Shown one piece after another: positions 1 to 5,627 of a stretch of 5,627 nt of DNA. This DNA comes from an uncultured Clostridia bacterium (GTDB taxonomy: Bacteria; Bacillota_A; Clostridia; TANB77; CAG-508), in assembly GCA_947594095.1 (NCBI GenBank), contig CANQEA010000087.1:1-5627 (forward strand), in the 5' to 3' direction. Position numbers and translations under genes: made by a program. The notes under the pieces were generated by a model. It saw only the letters and a program-made list of their open reading frames with translations. It was not told where the DNA came from and searched no databases. Position 1 is the first letter of the stretch. Every line of letters starts with the position of its first letter.

Positions 1-955
1 CTTGATTTTCTGGGTTATATATATAAAATACATCTTCATCATCTTTTCTAATAATCATTATGTTTTTTGATTTCCTTTTTCCGTCTTCTTCTATAAATCC
101 ATATAGTTGTGTAAAATATTTTTCTTGTTCTTCTTTAGATAGTATTTTTTCCATTATTCTGGTATAATAGTCAACTGCTTCTTTATCTCCTATTTTCTTT
201 TTTCTATGAACATTAATAATTCCTATTTTATTCATGACAAATTCTAACTTTTTTTGTACTAGTTCGTCCTTTTTATTTGTTTCAAAAAGTTCTTCTATAA
301 GTTCTTCATTTTGAGCTTCATTTACTATCATCTCTAAAGCATCATTTGTATATAATCCTTTAAAAGTATAACCAAATTCTTCTGACCATTTATCAATTAA
401 TTCATCTGGTATTTTTGTAAATTCTTTTCCATCATTTTGTTCATTCATTCTATATACATGAAATAATTTATTTTTTTCTGGATCTTTGTTTCTATATCTA
501 TCTTCTAATCTTTCCTGAGATACCCCAAAATTTCTTACTTTCATTCCTGTTTTTACACGCATAATATCATCTGTTAGATTAGCGAAATACCAATTTCCTT
601 CTTCATTTTTAAAACATACATCAGCATGTGATAGAGGATATTTTGTATCAACATATATCAGGTTAGTTTCTATTCCCAACATATTTAATGCTTCTACATA
701 GGCTTTATTCATATCAATGCAAATAGCTTCTCCTTTTTCGCTAGTTCCTTCACGATATATGTGTATTTTAGCTACTAATTCTTCGTAAGTTATTTCATCA
801 GAATATAGATAATCCACTTTATATTCATATATATCACATAATCCTAAATATAAATAATAAGCTTGTTTTTCTACTGGCCATTTTGCATCATTTTTTTCTT
901 TTTCGTGTATTTCACTTATAATTCTATCTACATGTTGTCTTTCATAATTATTCAT
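1..955 (-). CDS. Transglutaminase-like (papain-fold) cysteine enzyme, partial: 3' end lies beyond the window
   Basis: I translated this frame by hand: it is open for 318 codons from an ATG at 955 to the left edge, so the gene is cut by the window and is not shown to be broken. A GGAG ribosome site (964-967) sits 8 bases before the ATG. Residues about 30-145 resemble the transglutaminase-like fold. A helix with Tyr/Leu pattern (32-50) leads to Cys79 in GEAICIDMNKAY, then a GIETNLIYVD strand, His110 in SHADVCF, and a WYFANLTDD strand ending in a KTGMKVRNFG segment. Cys79 and His110 fit a catalytic pair. Asn126 occupies the usual catalytic Asp position, with Asp129 and Asp130 close by. Residues 146-318 are charged and probably helical, with no domain I recognise. 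No signal peptide or membrane segment is visible, so the protein is probably cytoplasmic. It starts 29 bases after gatB and is probably cotranscribed. Substrate and reaction (protease, transglutaminase, deamidase or inactive binder) are unknown; the fold assignment is an inference from motif spacing. Confidence 0.75.
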   Translation of the reverse strand, partial: MNNYERQHVDRIISEIHEKEKNDAKWPVEKQAYYLYLGLCDIYEYKVDYLYSDEITYEELVAKIHIYREGTSEKGEAICIDMNKAYVEALNMLGIETNLIYVDTKYPLSHADVCFKNEEGNWYFANLTDDIMRVKTGMKVRNFGVSQERLEDRYRNKDPEKNKLFHVYRMNEQNDGKEFTKIPDELIDKWSEEFGYTFKGLYTNDALEMIVNEAQNEELIEELFETNKKDELVQKKLEFVMNKIGIINVHRKKKIGDKEAVDYYTRIMEKILSKEEQEKYFTQLYGFIEEDGKRKSKNIMIIRKDDEDVFYIYNPENQ

Positions 956-984
956 AAATTAAACTCCATTTCAGGATAATTTTA

Positions 985-2424
985 CTATTTTTTTAACTCT
1001 TCTATAAACATTTTGTTTAACATCTGTGGATTAGCTTTTCCTTTTGTTTCTTTCATAGCTTGTCCTACTAAAAATCCTAATGCTCTGTCTTTTCCTGCTT
1101 TATAGTCTGCAATTGATTGTGGGTTTGCTTCTAATACTTTTTGAACTACTTCTTTTATTGCTCCTTCATCAGATATTTGTATCCAACCTTTTTCTTTGAT
1201 AATTTCTTCTGGGTCTCTTGGATTTTCAAATAATTCTGTTAGTACTTTTTTTCCTATACTTGAGCTTATTGTTCCTTTATCAATTAAAATTACTAATTTT
1301 CCTAATTGATTACTATCAAATGGAATTTCAATTGGATCCATTTCTGTTTCATTTAATATTCTTGAGATATCTGATATTATCCAGTTGCTTACTGCTTTAG
1401 GGTTATTACATACTTTGCTTGCTTGTTCAAATAAATCTGATAGATATTTAGATGATGTAATTAATTTTGCATCTTTTTCTGATAGTTTATATTCTTCTAA
1501 ATATCTTTGTTTTCTACTTTCTGGAAGCTCTGGAAGTGAATCTTTTATGTTTTGAATATATTCTTCTGAAAGTTTAATTGCAACTAAGTCTGGGTCTGGA
1601 AAATATCTGTAGTCTTGAGCGTCTTCTTTATCTCTCATTGGGAAAGTTTTTCCTGATACATCATCCCACCTTAAAGTCTCTTGTTCTATTTTTCCACCAT
1701 CTTCTATTACATCTATTTGTCTTTCTATTTCATAGTCTATAGCTCTTACTATACTTCTAAAAGAGTTCATATTTTTCATTTCTGTACGTGTCCCAAGCTT
1801 TTCATCACCTTTTTTACGAACAGAAACGTTTACATCAGCTCTTAGTGACCCTTCTTGCATTTTACAGTCTGATACTTCTATATATTCTAATATTGATTTA
1901 AGCTTTTTCATATATTGTTCTGCTTCTTGTGCAGAGCGTATGTCTGGTTCTGAAACTATCTCAATTAAAGGCACTCCTGCTCTATTTAAATCAACTAAAC
2001 TTCCTCCTGCAAATTCATCATGATTTAATTTTCCTGCATCTTCTTCTATATGAATTCTTGTTAGTCTTATTTTCTTTTTTCCTTCGTCTGTATCTATTTC
2101 TACATATCCATGTTCACATAGTGGTTTATCAAATTGTGATATTTGATAAGACTTTGGAAGGTCTGGGTAAAAATAGTTTTTTCTATCATTTTTACTATCT
2201 CTTGCAATTTCACAATTTGTAGCTAGACCTGCTTTTACGGCATATTCTACTACTTTTTCATTTAATACTGGCAAAGTTCCTGGCATTGCCATACATATTG
2301 GACATGTATGTGTGTTAGGACTTGCTCCAAAAGTAGTTGGACAGCTACAAAATATTTTTGTTTTAGTTGAAAGTTCACTATGTACTTCTAGACCAATTAC
2401 GGCTTCATAGTCTTCTCTTGACAT
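985..2424 (-). CDS. gatB: Aspartyl/glutamyl-tRNA(Asn/Gln) amidotransferase subunit B
   Basis: GatB is the tRNA-binding, kinase-like subunit of GatCAB. It activates the side-chain carboxylate of misacylated Glu-tRNA(Gln) or Asp-tRNA(Asn) with ATP, so that ammonia released by GatA can amidate it. The product is 479 residues, normal for the family. The N-terminal cradle has VIGLEVHSEL with Glu13 and His15, and HIEEDAGK with Glu128; these match the metal-binding Glu10/His12/Glu125 known in Staphylococcus aureus GatB. Cys26, Cys28, Cys41 and Cys44 (CxC and CPIC) form the zinc motif that many GatB proteins carry. RKNYFYPDLPKSYQISQFD and SLVDLNRAGVPLIEIVSEPD are family signatures. The C-terminal helical and YqeY-like tail (about 300-479) ends with GFLVGQAMKETKGKANPQ. 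An ATG two codons upstream (2430) lies only 2 bases from the AGGAGG site, whereas the ATG at 2424 has 8-base spacing, so I chose 2424. Its separation from gatA by a GH3 gene is odd. Confidence 0.97.
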   Translation of the reverse strand: MSREDYEAVIGLEVHSELSTKTKIFCSCPTTFGASPNTHTCPICMAMPGTLPVLNEKVVEYAVKAGLATNCEIARDSKNDRKNYFYPDLPKSYQISQFDKPLCEHGYVEIDTDEGKKKIRLTRIHIEEDAGKLNHDEFAGGSLVDLNRAGVPLIEIVSEPDIRSAQEAEQYMKKLKSILEYIEVSDCKMQEGSLRADVNVSVRKKGDEKLGTRTEMKNMNSFRSIVRAIDYEIERQIDVIEDGGKIEQETLRWDDVSGKTFPMRDKEDAQDYRYFPDPDLVAIKLSEEYIQNIKDSLPELPESRKQRYLEEYKLSEKDAKLITSSKYLSDLFEQASKVCNNPKAVSNWIISDISRILNETEMDPIEIPFDSNQLGKLVILIDKGTISSSIGKKVLTELFENPRDPEEIIKEKGWIQISDEGAIKEVVQKVLEANPQSIADYKAGKDRALGFLVGQAMKETKGKANPQMLNKMFIEELKK

Positions 2425-2432
2425 TAACATTT

Positions 2433-2438
2433 CCTCCT
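2433..2438 (-). promoter_or_regulatory. AGGAGG ribosome-binding site of gatB, abutting the GH3 stop codon
   Basis: A perfect AGGAGG begins at the base right after the TAG stop of the upstream glycoside hydrolase gene (2439-2441). It stands 8 bases from the ATG at 2424 but only 2 bases from the ATG at 2430, which favours the shorter GatB start. Ribosomes terminating on the upstream gene would sit on this site, so translation of the two genes is probably coupled. Confidence 0.85.
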
Positions 2439-3683
2439 CTATATTATGATTTTATAAGCATATTTCCATGCTAAAATTCTTTTAACTGCTTTATTTATCA
2501 TATCTTCTTGTATTTTTCCACTATTTACTGCATTTATCACTTCTTGTTTTTGTTTTACAAAATCTGATGAAATAATCATATCATTACCTGCAAGTACTGC
2601 TTGAACTGCTGCTTCTCCGTTTTCTACATAAGTTTTAACAGCGTCCATTGCTAAATCATCTGTCATTACGATTCCTGTAAATTTTAGTTCATTTCTTAAT
2701 ATTTCATGCACTTTTTCTGAAAGTGAAGCTGGTTTTCCAGAATCCATACATTTTACTATATTATGACTAACTAATATTGTAGGTCCTCCTGCTTCTATAC
2801 CTGAGATAAATGGTAGAAAGTCTGAATTTTGGAATGTTGAATATGGTCTTTCATCTATTGCAATTCCTGTATGTGTATCTACATTGTTTCCATACCCTGG
2901 AAAATGCTTCATAGTAGATATCATTCCAGATTCATTCATTGTTTTTATTAATTCAGATACATATATTGCAGTTTTTTCTGCTCCTCTTCCATATGATCTT
3001 GCATAAATAAAATCACTGCTAGATGTTGGTACATCTGATACTGGTGTTAGATTCATATTTAAACCTATGCTTTTTAGTAATTCTGACTTCTCTTTTGAAT
3101 CTTGTAAAATAAGTGGCAATTGTCCTTTTGCCCACAATGCTTGTGGTGATTGGAATTTACTAGACCTAAAGGCTTTATACATACTTACTCTAACTACTGT
3201 TCCGCCTTCTTCGTCAACACCTAAAGCAAGTTTTATTTTACTATTATTTTGACAATTTTGTAGTTCAGCAAGCATTGATTGTTTCGTTTTGTTTTCAAAG
3301 TCTCTTCCAAAAAGTATGTATCCCCCTGGGTTTTGGCTTTTTATTTCTTCAATTACACCACTTTCTGGGTATCTTGCTAAAAACATTTGGCCTACTTTTT
3401 CTTCTAAACTCATAGATGATAGTTGTGTTTCAGCTTGTGCATAATACTTGCCAAATAAGTCATTTGATTCTTTTTGTTTTGGTGCATTTTCTGATGTGGT
3501 ATTTTCGGTTGAGTTATTAGTTTGATTATTTACTACATTTTCATCTATTATTGTGTTTTGATTTGTTGCAAGAACATTTTTGTCAGTTGTTTCACTATTG
3601 AAGTATCGATTTCCTAAAACTATTCCTGCAAATATCATTACAGCAACCAATATAGCAGTTAGAATTCTATTTGATTTTTTCAT
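2439..3683 (-). CDS. Glycoside hydrolase family 3, NagZ-type beta-N-acetylhexosaminidase, membrane-anchored or secreted
   Basis: NagZ-type GH3 enzymes remove N-acetylglucosamine from peptidoglycan fragments and related glycans by a retaining mechanism. The 414-residue protein begins with MKKSNR and a hydrophobic segment (about 7-24) with no lipobox Cys. It is therefore a signal anchor or cleavable signal peptide, and the enzyme acts outside the membrane. A low-complexity Asn/Thr/Ser/Glu-rich linker follows (about 30-73). The TIM-barrel domain (about 80-405) has the motifs EKVGQMFLARYP, GGYILFGRDF, GVDEEGGTVVRV (Asp157, Arg165), KHFPGYGNNVDTH and IVMTDDLAMDA. Asp342 is the expected nucleophile, and Asp269-x-His271 matches the NagZ acid/base dyad. 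Lys259-His260 should bind substrate. The usual PGHG His is Tyr264, and the loop before the dyad appears one residue shorter than in Bacillus subtilis and Escherichia coli NagZ. An AGGAA ribosome site lies 9 bases before the ATG. Spacing is 73 bases after gatA and 14 before gatB. The exact sugar specificity is inferred from the family; another beta-glycosidase activity remains possible. Confidence 0.92.
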   Translation of the reverse strand: MKKSNRILTAILVAVMIFAGIVLGNRYFNSETTDKNVLATNQNTIIDENVVNNQTNNSTENTTSENAPKQKESNDLFGKYYAQAETQLSSMSLEEKVGQMFLARYPESGVIEEIKSQNPGGYILFGRDFENKTKQSMLAELQNCQNNSKIKLALGVDEEGGTVVRVSMYKAFRSSKFQSPQALWAKGQLPLILQDSKEKSELLKSIGLNMNLTPVSDVPTSSSDFIYARSYGRGAEKTAIYVSELIKTMNESGMISTMKHFPGYGNNVDTHTGIAIDERPYSTFQNSDFLPFISGIEAGGPTILVSHNIVKCMDSGKPASLSEKVHEILRNELKFTGIVMTDDLAMDAVKTYVENGEAAVQAVLAGNDMIISSDFVKQKQEVINAVNSGKIQEDMINKAVKRILAWKYAYKIII

Positions 3684-3756
3684 ATTTTTTTATTCCTTTA
3701 CTTGTTTTACAACTACAATTTCATCCTATTTTTGAGCACTTTCTTGAAAATTATAC

Positions 3757-5226
3757 TTAATTTTTAAATTGTGGCTTATAATTATCTCTAAATTTAGTCG
3801 CTTGCTCAAAAGTATATGCTGCATTTAAAATTGTTTCTTCACAGAATCTATTTCCAATTAATTGCATTCCAATTGGCATACCTTGTTTATCTACACCACA
3901 TGGGATTGAAATTCCTGGTAAACCTGCAATATTTACAGATACAGTACAAATATCTGCTAAATACATTTCTAATGGATTATTAGATTTTGAACCAATGTCA
4001 AATGCTACTGTTGGTGATGTTGGAGTAAGTATAATATCATATTTTTCAAAGCCTTTGTTAAATTCATTCATTACTAATGTACGAACTTGTTGAGCTTTTT
4101 TGTAATATGCATCATAATATCCAGAAGAAAGTACATAGGTTCCTAATATTATTCTTCTTTTTACTTCTGCTCCAAATCCTTCACTTCTTGATTTTTTATA
4201 CAATTCTTTTAGATTAGAAAAGTCTTTTGCTCTATATCCATAACGAATACCGTCAAATCTACCTAAATTAGAACTTGCCTCTGCACAGGCAATGATATAA
4301 TAAGTTGCTAAGGCATATTGTGCAATATCTAATGAGAATTCTTCAATTTCTGCTCCTAGTTCTTTATATTTATCAATTGCTTGTTGTAAGCTTTGTTTTA
4401 CTTCTTCGTTTATACCTTCTCCAAAGAATTCTTTTGGAACTCCTATTTTTAAGCCTTTTACATCATTTTTTAGAGCTTTTGTATAATCTATTTTTTCTCT
4501 ATTACTTGATGTTGTGTCTTTTTCGTCATGTCCAGTAATTAAGTTTAATAACATACTACAGTCTCTTACATCTTTTGTAATTGGCCCTATTTGGTCTAAT
4601 GAAGATGCAAATGCCACTAATCCATATCTTGAAACTAGTCCATATGTTGGCTTTAGCCCTACTACTCCACAAAAGCTAGATGGTTGTCTAATAGAACCAC
4701 CTGTGTCTGATCCTAATGCCCATGGTACTAAATTTGCTGCTACTGCTGCTGCAGATCCACCAGATGACCCACCTGGTACTTTATTTAAGTTCCATGGATT
4801 TCTTGTTTTCTTAAAATATGAATATTCAGTAGAACCTCCCATAGCAAACTCGTCCATATTTAGTTTTCCTAAATATATCATGTTTTCATCATTTAACTTT
4901 TCAATTACAGTTGCATTATATGGTGCAATAAAGTTTTCTAGCATTTTAGAACTACATGTTGTTTTTACATTTTTTATACAAATATTGTCTTTTATTCCAA
5001 TTGGAATACCAGCATATTCAGAAGATATTTCGCCTTGTTCAACCTTTTTTTGTATTTCTTCTGCTTTCTTGTTTGCGTCTTCTGATAATGTTGTTACAAA
5101 AGCTTGTACATCTTTTTCTTTTTCGTCTATTTTGTCTGTATATGCTTTTGTTATTTCTGTAATTGTTAGTTCTTTATTTTTTAACTTTTCTTGTAATTCA
5201 TGTACTGTTAATTCAGTAATATCCAT
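3757..5226 (-). CDS. gatA: Aspartyl/glutamyl-tRNA(Asn/Gln) amidotransferase subunit A
   Basis: GatA is the amidase-signature subunit of GatCAB. It hydrolyses glutamine (or asparagine) and passes ammonia through a channel to GatB, which amidates the mischarged tRNA in the cytoplasm. The product is 489 residues, typical length. The amidase-signature core is intact: Lys79 in GIPIGIKDN, Ser154 in the PGGSSGGS loop, and the nucleophile Ser178 in [11 protein letters not shown]. These numbers are identical to those of the Staphylococcus aureus enzyme. Other family signatures are [33 protein letters not shown] with [29 protein letters not shown] and the C-terminal [13 protein letters not shown] / PIGMQLIG segment. 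The start is well supported by AGGAG (5235-5239) 8 bases before the ATG. It follows gatC by 65 bases with no visible terminator. Downstream the order is interrupted by a GH3 hydrolase before gatB. The highly conserved motifs distinguish it from other amidases. Confidence 0.98.
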   Translation of the reverse strand: MDITELTVHELQEKLKNKELTITEITKAYTDKIDEKEKDVQAFVTTLSEDANKKAEEIQKKVEQGEISSEYAGIPIGIKDNICIKNVKTTCSSKMLENFIAPYNATVIEKLNDENMIYLGKLNMDEFAMGGSTEYSYFKKTRNPWNLNKVPGGSSGGSAAAVAANLVPWALGSDTGGSIRQPSSFCGVVGLKPTYGLVSRYGLVAFASSLDQIGPITKDVRDCSMLLNLITGHDEKDTTSSNREKIDYTKALKNDVKGLKIGVPKEFFGEGINEEVKQSLQQAIDKYKELGAEIEEFSLDIAQYALATYYIIACAEASSNLGRFDGIRYGYRAKDFSNLKELYKKSRSEGFGAEVKRRIILGTYVLSSGYYDAYYKKAQQVRTLVMNEFNKGFEKYDIILTPTSPTVAFDIGSKSNNPLEMYLADICTVSVNIAGLPGISIPCGVDKQGMPIGMQLIGNRFCEETILNAAYTFEQATKFRDNYKPQFKN

Positions 5227-5291
5227 TTATCTTTCTCCTCTCTCATTCGGATTTTTTCTTTTTTTGAGATTGCTTCCATTATAAATTCTTC

Positions 5292-5579
5292 TTATTGAAT
5301 TACTTTTGGAATTTTGAACATATTTTGCTCAGTTTCTGCTGCGTTTTGTAATAAGCTTTTATTATCTTCAAATATTTTTACTTCATCTTTTCTAAATACA
5401 TTTTTTGCTTCATTTGCTCCAATAGTAATATCTAGTCCATCTACTGGTGCATTGTTTACTATGTTTGCAAAGTTTAATATGTCTTGTAAATTAAGTAAGT
5501 ATTTTTCTATTTCATTTTCTTCTAGTTGTAAGTCTGCTAAATTTGCAATATGCAAAAGTTCTTCTTTGCTAACTTGCAT
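5292..5579 (-). CDS. gatC: Aspartyl/glutamyl-tRNA(Asn/Gln) amidotransferase subunit C
   Basis: GatC is the small, non-catalytic subunit that wraps around the GatA-GatB interface and stabilises the complex. The product is 95 residues, the normal size. The N-terminal helical part (VSKEELLHIANLADLQL, then a helix to about residue 42) and the C-terminal FRKDEVK (62-68) with NMFKIPKVI (86-94) are GatC hallmarks; the C-terminal stretch is the part that contacts GatB and GatA. An upstream in-frame TTG at 5600 could extend it by seven residues, but it overlaps the ribosome site. The ATG at 5579 has AGGAG at the ideal distance and gives the usual family N-terminus, so I chose the ATG. It is the first gene of the cluster visible here, followed by gatA after 65 bases. 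Whether more genes precede it lies outside the window. Confidence 0.95.
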   Translation of the reverse strand: MQVSKEELLHIANLADLQLEENEIEKYLLNLQDILNFANIVNNAPVDGLDITIGANEAKNVFRKDEVKIFEDNKSLLQNAAETEQNMFKIPKVIQ

Positions 5580-5587
5580 GATATCAT

Positions 5588-5592
5588 CTCCT
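5588..5592 (-). promoter_or_regulatory. AGGAG ribosome-binding site that decides the gatC start
   Basis: AGGAG stands 8 bases before the ATG at 5579. The alternative in-frame TTG at 5600 is upstream of this motif and would place the ribosome site inside the coding region, so the ATG is preferred. Confidence 0.8.
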
Positions 5593-5610
5593 ATCCTCAA
5601 TATGCTTTAT

Positions 5611-5616
5611 ATTATA
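5611..5616 (-). promoter_or_regulatory. Possible -10 element (TATAAT) of a promoter for the gatC-led operon
   Basis: Read on the minus strand, a perfect TATAAT occurs about 30 bases before the gatC start codon and would give a short leader ending in the AGGAG site. The matching -35 would fall beyond the right edge and cannot be checked. The surrounding sequence is very AT-rich, so a chance match is quite possible. Confidence 0.35.
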
Positions 5617-5627
5617 TAATGTTTTTA

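Larger units (their letters stand above)
1..5616 (-). other. Probable operon gatC-gatA-GH3-gatB-transglutaminase-like gene
   Basis: All five genes share the strand, and the gaps are 65, 73, 14 and 29 bases. I looked for GC-rich hairpins followed by a T run in each gap and found none. Each gene has its own good ribosome site, and the GH3-gatB junction shows stop/SD adjacency. A weak TATAAT also occurs just after the gatA stop (3750-3755) but has no -35 partner, so a separate GH3 promoter is not supported. Cotranscription is an inference from spacing; both ends of the transcript may lie outside the window. Confidence 0.6.

Noticed and set aside
956..984. Possible terminator between gatB and the transglutaminase-like gene
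   Set aside because: The 29-base gap has no inverted repeat with a GC-rich stem or a T run in the transcript direction; it holds the next gene's GGAG site.
3750..3755. TATAAT just after the gatA stop as a separate promoter for the GH3 gene
   Set aside because: At 17-base spacing the -35 position reads TAAGCC, unlike TTGACA, and such -10 matches are frequent by chance in sequence this AT-rich.
5208..5279. A 23-codon minus-strand frame (starting MEAISKKEKIR) bridging the gatC-gatA gap and overlapping the gatA start
   Set aside because: It has no good ribosome site of its own, its Lys/Glu-rich content is expected from the purine-rich leader, and it would overlap the gatA SD. It could be a coupling leader peptide, but nothing supports that.
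4514..5284. A 256-codon open frame on the plus strand opposite gatA
   Set aside because: It is antisense to the highly conserved GatA coding region, has Ser/Phe/Pro-rich low-information composition and no recognisable motif. It is a shadow of the A-rich coding strand.
5314..5619. A 101-codon plus-strand frame opposite gatC
   Set aside because: It lies entirely antisense to gatC and its ribosome site, with no motif or plausible translation signal.

Overview
This window is a strongly AT-rich stretch (roughly 30% GC by eye) in which all five recognisable genes lie on the minus strand, so transcription runs from right to left. Purine-rich Shine-Dalgarno (SD) sites of the AGGAG type precede each gene. 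Codons are A/T-ending with heavy use of AGA and ATA. A complete GatCAB amidotransferase is present, and the protein sequences look like low-GC Firmicutes. Together these point to a Clostridia-like bacterium, perhaps an uncultured gut or anaerobic lineage. Nothing in the window fixes the species.

In transcription order, right to left: a possible promoter -10 element near the right edge; gatC (5579-5292); gatA (5226-3757); a membrane-anchored or secreted glycoside hydrolase family 3 enzyme of the NagZ beta-N-acetylhexosaminidase type (3683-2439); gatB (2424-985); and the 5' part of a gene for a cytoplasmic transglutaminase/papain-like cysteine-enzyme protein (955 to beyond position 1). The gaps are 65, 73, 14 and 29 bases. 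None contains a convincing terminator, so the five genes probably form one operon. The GH3 stop codon directly abuts the gatB SD, which suggests translational coupling there.

GatC, GatA and GatB together form the tRNA-dependent amidotransferase that converts Glu-tRNA(Gln) and/or Asp-tRNA(Asn) to the amidated form. All catalytic residues I could check are present: the GatA Lys79/Ser154/Ser178 triad, the GatB Glu13/His15/Glu128 metal site, and a four-cysteine zinc motif in GatB. The housekeeping part of the window is therefore ordinary.

The two unusual points are passengers in this operon. A cell-wall-type GH3 hydrolase is inserted between gatA and gatB, with a slightly divergent catalytic loop. 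A transglutaminase-like protein follows gatB; its Cys and His are clear, but Asn sits where the family normally has the catalytic Asp. I found no RNA genes, mobile elements, CRISPR arrays or notable repeats, and no region over 300 bases lacks a gene.
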